Origin: Firmicutes bacterium UBA5388
GTDB lineage: Bacteria; Bacillota; UBA4882; UBA10575
Length of the DNA: 21,447 nucleotides
Direction: 5' to 3'
Assembly (NCBI GenBank): GCA_002409975.1
Contig: DHOO01000075.1
Coordinates: 1 to 21,447 of the forward strand
Part shown: positions 1-5,751 of the stretch, one piece after another
Position numbering within the stretch: position 1 is the first letter of the stretch
How the letters are laid out: each line of letters opens with the position of its first letter
Program-made: the position numbers and the translations under genes
Notes under the pieces: model-generated
Seen by the model: only the letters and a program-made list of their open reading frames with translations
Told to the model about the DNA's origin: nothing
The model's database searches: none

Positions 1-83
1 GTATTTGCCGGATTTTGGGAACTACAGTCGTAAAGGGAAAGAATGAAAATTGCGACGAGCTACGAGAGCGGTTGAAACGCTGA
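1..83 (+). other. Possible 3' tail of an upstream gene (frame undecided)
   Basis: All three + frames are open from the window edge and stop at 31-33, 44-46 and 81-83. The last frame ends in a charged tail (CDELRERLKR) and stops 14 nt before the lptA-like start, which is normal operon spacing. The 44-46 frame is also possible. Too little is present to name a product. In related Lpt clusters lptC or a Kdo/lipid A gene would be expected here, but that is context only. Confidence 0.3.
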
Positions 84-97
84 GAAAGGAGCAGATC

Positions 98-877
98 ATG
101 CGAGCAAAGCTTTTTTGTTTAATATTTTTGTCCATTGCTTTTCTCTTTTTGTTTGGGTTAGAGGGATCTGCAATTGATAAAGTTGCTAGTGCGATCGAAG
201 TAATTGTTCCAGCCCAAGGGTTAACCGAGCTTGATCTGAAAAACCAAATCTGTTTATACCAAGGCCACCTTGGTGCTCCGGTGCGGGTCGTAATATCCTC
301 GCCCCAGATGCGGTTATCTGCAGTGCAGATCGTCTACGATCTGGAAAACCGATCGCTAGTAGCAGAAAAACAAGTTGAATGGCAGGCGGAGAAAGCAGGT
401 TTACAGGCGACCAGTGAAAAAATGACTGTAACTGCGGAGTTGGTTCAGCTTCCGACCGGGGGAGAAATAACCTTTGCACAAGAGGAAATGAGACTTGTCA
501 TCAAGGGAGATTTTTGCTATCAAGTACCAGAGACAACTTATCAGGCTACAGGAGGATTTTTTCTCTCTGGTCCGGACTGGACTTTAGAAGGACAAGATCT
601 GGAAGGAAATCTTAACAATAGTTCATTTGTGGCTAGTGGCGCTCTTAGCTTTACTCACCAACAGGTAGAAGGGGAAGGGGAAGTTATATCTTATAATAAA
701 AATGAAGGAACGATGGTTTTATCCGGTTCTCCGGTTTTCCGTTGGGAAAGCGGCTGGCTCCACGGGGAGGCAGAAACAGTAATTATTTATTACCTAGAGA
801 CAGGGAAGGTTAAGACTGAAGGACCGACGAAGATTCGGTTTGCTCAGGAGATGGGGGTGAATCCTGATGGCAATTGA
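98..877 (+). CDS. lptA: LptA/OstA-like periplasmic LPS-transport protein
   Basis: Predicted periplasmic bridge protein of lipopolysaccharide export, carrying LPS from the inner-membrane Lpt complex toward the outer membrane. The start is ATG 98, 6 nt after AGAAAGGAG (83-91); an in-frame TTG at 50 has no ribosome site. The 259-aa product begins with a signal peptide (MRAKLF, a Leu/Phe-rich core, then a GSA-type signal peptidase I site near residue 25). The rest is beta-rich. The C-terminal half repeats the OstA pattern: an xASGxxxF strand, a VISYN..GTMVLSG strand and a LHGEAETVIIYY..TGKVKTEG strand. It is longer than E. coli LptA (185 aa) and has no other recognisable domain. The stop overlaps lptB by 11 nt, which supports the Lpt assignment. 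LptC and LptA share this fold, so it could be the LptC-type member or serve both roles. Confidence 0.75.
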   Translation: MRAKLFCLIFLSIAFLFLFGLEGSAIDKVASAIEVIVPAQGLTELDLKNQICLYQGHLGAPVRVVISSPQMRLSAVQIVYDLENRSLVAEKQVEWQAEKAGLQATSEKMTVTAELVQLPTGGEITFAQEEMRLVIKGDFCYQVPETTYQATGGFFLSGPDWTLEGQDLEGNLNNSSFVASGALSFTHQQVEGEGEVISYNKNEGTMVLSGSPVFRWESGWLHGEAETVIIYYLETGKVKTEGPTKIRFAQEMGVNPDGN

Positions 878-1586
878 AGTTGCAGGCTTGGTTAAAGAAT
901 ATAACAAACGACGAGTAGTTGATCATGTTAGCCTTCAGGTCGAACCGGGTGAGGTGGTAGGTTTGCTTGGACCTAATGGCGCGGGCAAGACTACTACTTT
1001 CTATATGATTGTTGGTCTGGAACGACCTCTTTCTGGATGGATTAAGATCGACGGTTTAGATGTCACTCCTTTACCGATGCATCTGAGAGCTAGGTATGGA
1101 GTGGCTTATTTGGCGCAAGAACCATCAGTCTTCAGAAAACTTACTGTTGAAGAGAATATTCTTGCCATCTTGGAGTTGGTGATTAAAAATAAACAGGAGA
1201 GAGTGGACCGCTGCCATCAGTTATTAGCGGATTTTAATCTAACTAAGGTTAAAGCGCAGAAAGGTTATATGCTCTCCGGGGGTGAGCGACGTCGAGTCGA
1301 AATTGCGAGAGCCCTAGCCCAAAACCCTCGTTATATCTTGTTAGATGAACCTTTTACCGGTGTGGATCCGATTGCCGTCGCGGACCTTCAAGATATTGTT
1401 AGAGAGTTAAGGGATATGGGATTAGGGGTTTTAATTACAGATCATAGTGTTAGGGAGACACTAGCGATTACGGATCGGGCCTATATTATGTATTCTGGAA
1501 AAATACTGGTCTCTGGAGAAGCTAAAGCGATTGCTGAAGATGAAAAGGCGCGTAAGTTTTATCTGGGTGATCGGTTTAATATGTAG
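867..1586 (+). CDS. lptB: LPS export ABC transporter ATP-binding protein LptB
   Basis: Cytoplasmic ATPase that powers extraction of LPS by the LptB2FG complex. The 239-aa product has the complete ABC core: Walker A GPNGAGKT (35-42), Q-loop Q84 in LAQEPSVFRKLTVEEN, signature LSGGE (136-140), Walker B ILLDE with catalytic E161, and switch H193 in TDHSVRETL. The FRKLTVEEN and DHxVRETL stretches separate LptB from the related LivF/LivG ATPases, and the length equals that of typical LptB. ATG 867 follows GGGGGTGA with 6 nt spacing and lies inside the upstream gene, so translation is probably coupled. Downstream the operon is broken only by a 137-nt gap holding a large inverted repeat. Confidence 0.95.
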   Translation: MAIEVAGLVKEYNKRRVVDHVSLQVEPGEVVGLLGPNGAGKTTTFYMIVGLERPLSGWIKIDGLDVTPLPMHLRARYGVAYLAQEPSVFRKLTVEENILAILELVIKNKQERVDRCHQLLADFNLTKVKAQKGYMLSGGERRRVEIARALAQNPRYILLDEPFTGVDPIAVADLQDIVRELRDMGLGVLITDHSVRETLAITDRAYIMYSGKILVSGEAKAIAEDEKARKFYLGDRFNM

Positions 1587-1587
1587 G

Positions 1588-1698
1588 AAATTGCATAATT
1601 ACCCCAAGCTTATCTTTGACCACAATATATAGTGTTTAACTTATATTAGGCTATCAATATATTGTGGTTAAACTTTAAATAATTGAATTATGCAATTT
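1588..1698. repeat. 111-nt nested inverted repeat between lptB and the permease gene
   Basis: The outer arms AAATTGCATAATT (1588-1600) and AATTATGCAATTT (1686-1698) are perfectly complementary over 13 bp. Inside them, TTTGACCACAATATAT (1615-1630) pairs with ATATATTGTGGTTAAA (1657-1672): 15 Watson-Crick pairs plus one G/T. The apical loop is 26 nt, and asymmetric single-stranded stretches separate the two stems. There is no T-run after it, so it is not a standard terminator. It starts right after the lptB stop and ends before the ribosome site of the next gene. It could be a MITE-like element, a long RNA hairpin that sets differential expression in the operon, or a binding site. No clear target-site duplication is seen. 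Confidence 0.8.
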
Positions 1699-1723
1699 AT
1701 TAATGTAACAGGAGTAAAGAACA

Positions 1724-2815
1724 ATGAGGATTATTACTAAATATTTATTAAGAGAATTATTAGGCCCTTTCTTTTTTGGGGTGTTAGCCTTTAGCGGGAT
1801 GTTTCTGGGCTTTGCGTTGATTAATATCATCCAATGGGCGGAGACCTACCAGATCCCTTTTTTTACGATCCTTAAACTATGGAGCTATCATGTGCCGGAG
1901 AATATGGCCTATGGAGTATATATTGGGATGCTGTTGGCGACGTTAATTGGTTTGGGACGGATGACCGGTCATAGTGAAACCATTGCGATGCAAGCTGGTG
2001 GGGTCAGCTTTTTACGAATTGCCACTCCTGTCCTCCTGACCGGACTGGTGGTCAGTATGGGAACTTTTTTTCTTAATGAGGCGATTACTCCGATGGCGAA
2101 AAGGGCTTATCGGGAAGAGCGAGTGTATTTAAGTCAGGATCGGCCGAAGGGAGTATTTCGGGAGTATTTTTATACCGACAGAGGTCAAGACGGGATCAAG
2201 CGTTTGATTTATGCCGAGGAGTATCACGCCGCTGAGGAGAAGTTCATTAATGTGATGATCCAGGAGGTTGAGAAAGGGATCTTAATTCGGACCATTAAAA
2301 GTAAGGAGCTGTTATGGGGAACCGAAGGATGGTATTTTAAAGAAGGAGAGATCTATTCTTACCGTGAAAACTCCGTGGTGCCGGTACGCGTGACCGAGGG
2401 CTATAATCCTTCCGGCTTTCAGAAAACTCCCATCGAAGTAAGTAGGTTAGCGCGGAAACCCGAGGAAATGAGTTGGACGGAGTTGAGATGGTATCTTAAA
2501 AATACCGAATTAACCTCTAAAAACAGAAGAAGGTATGAGGTTCAATTCCACCTTAAACTGGCTATGCCTTTCGCTAGTTTCTTCTTTGCCTTGTTAGGAA
2601 CGCCATTAGCTTTGCAATCACAACGGCGCACCTCTTCTGCAGGTTTAGGATTATGTCTGGTTTATGTCATTGTTTACTATCTACTGATGGCGCTGGGGAC
2701 ATTTTTGGGACAATCTGGCGCCACTTCTCCGCTAGTGGGAGCCTGGCTGCAAAATATTGTGTTAGGGGTATATGGCGGGTATTTATTTTTTAAAAAAGCA
2801 CTCTATCTAAGTTAA
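1724..2815 (+). CDS. LptF/LptG-type (YjgP/YjgQ) LPS export permease
   Basis: Inner-membrane permease that, with LptB, pulls LPS out of the membrane and passes it to the periplasmic Lpt proteins. The 363-aa product has the family layout: three N-terminal membrane helices (about 14-36, 59-79 and 97-120), a large hydrophilic beta-jellyroll periplasmic region (about 125-280), then three C-terminal helices (beginning about LAMPFASFFFALLGTPLAL and ending near GGYLFFKK). The conserved turn after helix 2, here SETIAMQAGGVS, matches the family motif. ATG 1724 follows AGGAG (1710-1714) by 9 nt. Proteobacteria have separate lptF and lptG genes. Only one is present here, so it may form a homodimer or pair with a gene elsewhere; I therefore give no single symbol. 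Confidence 0.88.
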   Translation: MRIITKYLLRELLGPFFFGVLAFSGMFLGFALINIIQWAETYQIPFFTILKLWSYHVPENMAYGVYIGMLLATLIGLGRMTGHSETIAMQAGGVSFLRIATPVLLTGLVVSMGTFFLNEAITPMAKRAYREERVYLSQDRPKGVFREYFYTDRGQDGIKRLIYAEEYHAAEEKFINVMIQEVEKGILIRTIKSKELLWGTEGWYFKEGEIYSYRENSVVPVRVTEGYNPSGFQKTPIEVSRLARKPEEMSWTELRWYLKNTELTSKNRRRYEVQFHLKLAMPFASFFFALLGTPLALQSQRRTSSAGLGLCLVYVIVYYLLMALGTFLGQSGATSPLVGAWLQNIVLGVYGGYLFFKKALYLS

Positions 2816-2826
2816 GGAGGAGCAAA

Positions 2827-4032
2827 TTGTACGGAATAATTTTGGTGTTGATCATTGCCTTGTTGGGCGGTTTCATTGCTCTCCTTGGTGATCGAGTGGG
2901 AATGAAAGTCGGTAAAAAGAGATTATCTCTTTTTGGACTGAGACCCAAATATACCTCGATGATTATTACGGTGCTTACGGGTATTTTTATTGCCGGTTTT
3001 ACCCTCTTGTTAATGACGATTATCTCCAATGATGTGCGAACCGCCCTATTTCGCATGAAAACCTTGCAACAAGAGTTATTACTAAAAGGAGAAAAAGAGA
3101 AGGCGCTAACTACTGAAGTGCTAAAGAATGAAACCGCATTGTTATGGGTAAATCGACAGAAAGAAAAGACAGAGACACTCCTTAAAAAGACCGAGGAACA
3201 ATATGAGGAGAAACTGGTAGAGTTGCAGAAGACAAAAGATGAACTTGCCTTGGAACAGAGAAGACTGGATGATTTGGAGCAAGTAACCAAGACACTCAAA
3301 GAAAATAAAGTCGCCCTTGAGGTGGAGAGGGAAAGGCTACTCAAGGAGATCCAAGCTTTTTCTTCTGAGGCCTCTTTACTAAGAGAGAACCTTAATATTG
3401 GTCAAGCGGGTCGGATAATTTTTTTAGAGGGGGAGATTTTGGGGGCGACAGTAGTTGAGGCGGGTTCAGATCAGAAAAAAATACAAAACTTATTAGAGCA
3501 GATGTTAGCAGATGCTAATAAGCTTGGTCTGGAACGAGGAGCACGCTTGAAAGAGCGGCAAGATTATGCGTTAATGCTAACTAAAAAGTTTTCCGACCTC
3601 CAAGCATATGCCGCCAGCTTAGTTGCTAGAGAACAGCCTGGGGTTTTAAGGTTAGTTGCGGAGCATAATACGGTCGTTTTCGAACCATTGGCTGTTTCCT
3701 TTCAGTACTTTCCTAACGAATTGATTTTCAAACAAGGAGAAGTTATTTCGGAGACAGTCGTTTCTCCACTTTTAAAAGAAAAAGATCTTCTTGACCAGGT
3801 CCTTAATTTACTGTTGGCTTTGAGAAAAAAAGCATTGGCTCGAGGAATGATCTCCGAACGCCAATATATTGGGGAGAATCTCTCCCTCCAGGAGGTCTCG
3901 ACCATGATTAAAAAAATTAAAGCCAGCTCCACGCCTCTAGTGCTCCAAATGGTAGCGGCGACAGACACTTGGCGAGTAAAGGGACCAATAGAGGTGGGGA
4001 TCAATTTAGTGCGGAAGGATGGGCAAAAATGA
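2827..4032 (+). CDS. DUF3084-family membrane coiled-coil protein
   Basis: Function unknown. The start is TTG 2827, set 6 nt after a perfect AAGGAGG (2814-2820) that overlaps the upstream stop. The 401-aa product has two N-terminal membrane helices (about 2-20 and 44-66). The loop between them is strongly basic (GDRVGMKVGKKRLSLFGLRPK), a hallmark of DUF3084 proteins. A long coiled coil follows (about 72-190, rich in Lys, Glu and Leu), then a mixed alpha/beta C-terminal domain. By the positive-inside rule the loop is cytoplasmic, so the coiled coil and C-terminal domain should lie in the periplasm. From family knowledge, DUF3084 occurs in cyanobacteria and diderm firmicutes. Its place directly after an Lpt permease suggests an envelope role, but that is inference. 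It overlaps the next gene by ATGA. Confidence 0.85.
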   Translation: MYGIILVLIIALLGGFIALLGDRVGMKVGKKRLSLFGLRPKYTSMIITVLTGIFIAGFTLLLMTIISNDVRTALFRMKTLQQELLLKGEKEKALTTEVLKNETALLWVNRQKEKTETLLKKTEEQYEEKLVELQKTKDELALEQRRLDDLEQVTKTLKENKVALEVERERLLKEIQAFSSEASLLRENLNIGQAGRIIFLEGEILGATVVEAGSDQKKIQNLLEQMLADANKLGLERGARLKERQDYALMLTKKFSDLQAYAASLVAREQPGVLRLVAEHNTVVFEPLAVSFQYFPNELIFKQGEVISETVVSPLLKEKDLLDQVLNLLLALRKKALARGMISERQYIGENLSLQEVSTMIKKIKASSTPLVLQMVAATDTWRVKGPIEVGINLVRKDGQK

Positions 4033-4433
4033 CTTTATTAGCGATCGATCCAGGTAAAATAAAGTTTGGTTATGCTATTTTGACGCAGGAAAAGAAAGTA
4101 TTAACCCAAGGAATAGCTGAAGTTGCCAGTATGCTTGAGGTAGTGGAAAAGCTAATTTCCCAGTATCATGTTGGGACAGTGGTAATCGGTGACCGGACAG
4201 GGAGCAGGGATTTTTGCGTCTTATTGCAACGAGCGCATCTCCCAAAAGGGTTAAAAGTAGAAACTATTGATGAAGATGCTTCAAGTAATGAGGGACGTCA
4301 GCGCTTTTTGCTTGCAAATCGGAGGGGATGGCGGAAATATTTCCCTCTAGGTCTTCAGTCTCCATCACGACCATATGATGATTATGTGGCAGTAATTTTA
4401 GGAGAACGTTATCTAAATTCATCTTACCGGTAA
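4029..4433 (+). CDS. RNase H-fold (RuvC/YqgF-like) protein
   Basis: A 134-aa protein with an RNase H-like nuclease core. ATG 4029 overlaps the DUF3084 stop as ATGA, and AAGGA (4015-4019) lies 9 nt upstream. The longer in-frame start at 3969 would lie inside the DUF3084 gene. Visible candidate catalytic residues are D7 in LLAIDPGKIKFGYAIL (the AIDPG strand of RuvC/YqgF), E82 in TIDEDASSNEGRQRF, and D117/D118 in RPYDDYVAVILGE. This acidic layout is that of RuvC/YqgF Holliday-junction or pre-16S rRNA nucleases. The overall sequence differs from ordinary RuvX/YqgF, and the fixed pairing with DUF3084 suggests a separate subfamily. Whether it is an active nuclease cannot be told from sequence. A bidirectional terminator follows directly. 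Confidence 0.8.
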   Translation: MTLLAIDPGKIKFGYAILTQEKKVLTQGIAEVASMLEVVEKLISQYHVGTVVIGDRTGSRDFCVLLQRAHLPKGLKVETIDEDASSNEGRQRFLLANRRGWRKYFPLGLQSPSRPYDDYVAVILGERYLNSSYR

Positions 4434-4481
4434 AAAAGAGACCGGTTCGGCTTATAAAGCGAACCGGTTAAAATTTTTTTT
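4432..4481. terminator. Bidirectional rho-independent terminator
   Basis: The stem ACCGGTTCG (4441-4449) and CGAACCGGT (4460-4468) has a 10-nt loop. A run of eight T (4474-4481) follows on the + strand. On the - strand the same stem is followed by CTCTTTTTT (A-run 4432-4437). It lies between two convergent genes and can stop both. Confidence 0.9.
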
Positions 4482-4680
4482 AACGGATGAGATAATTATA
4501 ACCTTCAATTGTAAACTCATCAGCAATTTCTAATTTATTCTGGAGTTCTCTAATTAGGGCGCTGTTGATCTGGGCTGGAGCTGCACCCAGAGTCTCTCGG
4601 TAAATCCTTCTACTAACATTACTCTCCGGGTGGTCAGTAATAAACTGTATTATCCTGGAGATGTCTTTATTATTCTCCAT
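4480..4680 (-). CDS. Small conserved-looking protein of unknown function (66 aa)
   Basis: I do not recognise the family. The 66-aa product is largely helical and charged (starts MENNKDISRIIQFITDHPE, ends EFTIEGYNYLIR), without a membrane segment or cysteines. A small DNA-binding-like fold is possible, but no clear helix-turn-helix can be asserted. Three features support it as a real gene: an AAGGGGGG ribosome site 8 nt before its ATG (read on the - strand), a candidate promoter just upstream (4708-4736), and a terminator shared with the convergent operon. Its stop codon sits right at that hairpin's T-run. It is transcribed divergently from the SPOCS gene. Confidence 0.65.
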   Translation of the reverse strand: MENNKDISRIIQFITDHPESNVSRRIYRETLGAAPAQINSALIRELQNKLEIADEFTIEGYNYLIR

Positions 4681-4707
4681 TTGTTTTGCCCCCCTTGCTC
4701 TTAATCT

Positions 4708-4736
4708 ATTCTATTCGCTAATTTTTCATATTTTAA
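4708..4736 (-). promoter_or_regulatory. Candidate sigma-A promoter for the 66-aa gene
   Basis: Read on the minus strand: TTAAAA, a 17-nt spacer, then TAGAAT (5 of 6 matches to the -10 consensus; 4 of 6 for the -35). The predicted start lies about 20 nt before the gene's ATG, just ahead of its ribosome site. Confidence 0.4.
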
Positions 4737-4849
4737 CCTAGATCGATTTAAAAATACGAAGATTAGGCGTTTTGCAGATAAGCCAGGAGAGGAGTACCAA
4801 CATAATATGTACAAACACCCTAAATAAGGGGAGAAAAGGAGGAGGTAAA

Positions 4850-5326
4850 ATGGGAATAAATGTGATCGCTGAGGCGCGAGTTCAGGTCTTGGTGGAAGAT
4901 ACAATTACTCTTTTTACGCCAGCGCTTAAAATTGATGAGATCAGAGCAGTAATACAAAACCTCCGTTGCCATATCATTCCTGGGAAAGTAATCTTTCAGG
5001 GAATATTGCATAAGCAGATTTTCTTCGTGAATGAGGATAATGTTGTCGTTCACCAAGGTGTAGATATCCCCTTCTCCGGTTTTGTAGATCTAGCCCCGGC
5101 AGAACCTGGTCAGTGCTGTCAGTTAACGCCGGTTATAGAATTTATTGATTTCCAACTTCTTTCTCCGACTTCCCTCCGGGAAGTAACGGTGATTGGTATC
5201 AACGTCCGGTTACTGGATTTACCACCTTTCGAAAATATCTTCTGTACCACACCAGAAAATCGGGCAGTTTTCCTAAGTAATCGAAATCTTTTTTTAGCTC
5301 GCGGGAAGGCGACTTCTACCAAATAG
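4850..5326 (+). CDS. SPOCS-domain (DUF3794) protein
   Basis: A 158-aa single-domain protein of the SPOCS/DUF3794 type, the domain found in spore coat and SipL proteins of endospore formers. Recognisable features are the strand pattern around residues 30-95: LRCHIIPGKVIFQGILHKQIFFV (a kViv.G.l..qi.Yv block), VVVHQGVDIPFSGFVDL (the H-x-x-x-x-IPFS-x-F block), and PVIEFIDFQLLSP, then a final VTVIGINVRLLDL strand. No signal peptide, LysM domain or membrane segment is present, so it is a short stand-alone version unlike full SipL. ATG 4850 follows AAGGAGGAGGT with about 7 nt spacing; the longer in-frame TTG at 4772 has no ribosome site. A spore or cell-surface role is inferred from the domain only. 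Confidence 0.8.
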   Translation: MGINVIAEARVQVLVEDTITLFTPALKIDEIRAVIQNLRCHIIPGKVIFQGILHKQIFFVNEDNVVVHQGVDIPFSGFVDLAPAEPGQCCQLTPVIEFIDFQLLSPTSLREVTVIGINVRLLDLPPFENIFCTTPENRAVFLSNRNLFLARGKATSTK

Positions 5327-5359
5327 AACTGTAGAAAGTTACCCTCCAGCATTTGATTA

Positions 5360-5388
5360 TTGCTTTTTCTGCTTACATCATGTAAAAT
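5360..5388 (+). promoter_or_regulatory. Candidate promoter for tRNA-Arg
   Basis: TTGCTT (5360-5365), a 17-nt spacer, and TAAAAT (5383-5388, 5 of 6). The predicted start near 5395 leaves a short leader before the tRNA at 5410. The -35 box is weak (3 of 6). Confidence 0.45.
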
Positions 5389-5409
5389 AATATAAGGATT
5401 AACTTATAA

Positions 5410-5484
5410 GCGCCCGTAGCTCAGGGGATAGAGCACTGGCCTCCGGAGCCAGTGGCGCAGGTTCGATTCCTGCCGGGCGCGCCA
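5410..5484 (+). tRNA. tRNA-Arg, anticodon CCG
   Basis: A full cloverleaf is visible: acceptor GCGCCCG (5410-5416) pairs with CGGGCGC (5474-5480), the D arm GCTC...GAGC spans 5419-5434, the anticodon stem CTGGC/GCCAG is 5436-5440/5448-5452, and the loop CTCCGGA has anticodon CCG at 5443-5445. The T arm is GCAGG-TTCGATT-CCTGC (5457-5473). The discriminator is G5481 and the 3' CCA (5482-5484) is encoded. It reads the CGG arginine codon. It has its own terminator and appears monocistronic. Confidence 0.97.
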
Positions 5485-5493
5485 GATGAAAAC

Positions 5494-5523
5494 AGCGACG
5501 AATTTTAGTTCGTCGCTTTTTTT
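5494..5523 (+). terminator. Rho-independent terminator of tRNA-Arg
   Basis: Stem AGCGACGAA (5494-5502) with TTCGTCGCT (5509-5517), 6-nt loop, then a T-run to 5523. The pairing can extend outward through AAAA/TTTT to CCAGAT (5482-5487) with ATCTGG (5525-5530), which takes in the tRNA's own CCA end. Confidence 0.9.
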
Positions 5524-5530
5524 AATCTGG

Positions 5531-5751
5531 TAGCAGGAAATAACTATACAAAGGAGAAAACAATAATATTGTCGTAGTAATCAATGCTTGACTGCTCCGC
5601 TCTTTTGCTGGGACGCAACAAGATGGAAAACGAACAGGTTTACATCGAGAACCAGCTAATAAAAGTTTTTAAGTAACCGCGAGCGTCGAACGACAAGAGT
5701 TTTTAGTGTGTTGGATGGTAAAACGGAGAGGAACGGAAGGATGGATTTAAA
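5531..5751 (+). other. Structured leader upstream of the symporter gene
   Basis: This stretch has no recognisable gene family. It holds nested complementary segments: TTGTCGT (5569-5575) with ACGACAA (5690-5696), GACGC (5612-5616) with GCGTC (5683-5687), and inside these GCTGG (5607-5611) with CCAGC (5652-5656), the last partly competing with GACGC. A 30-codon ORF (5584-5676) runs through it but lacks a good ribosome site. AAAGGAG (5550-5556) is not followed by a usable start. It could be a regulatory RNA leader or decayed coding sequence; no known riboswitch class fits. Confidence 0.4.

Noticed and set aside
2790..3344. 184-codon minus-strand ORF opposite the DUF3084 gene
   Set aside because: Its product is a low-complexity Ser/Phe-rich string, the antisense of a Lys/Glu coiled coil, with no ribosome site; the + frame is clearly the gene.
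5607..5620. GGGACGCAA motif resembling the core of the c-di-GMP-I (GEMM) riboswitch
   Set aside because: The other conserved parts (the GGCAAACC-like 5' segment, the tetraloop and receptor, and the 3' GGGTTACCG-like part) are not present in order.
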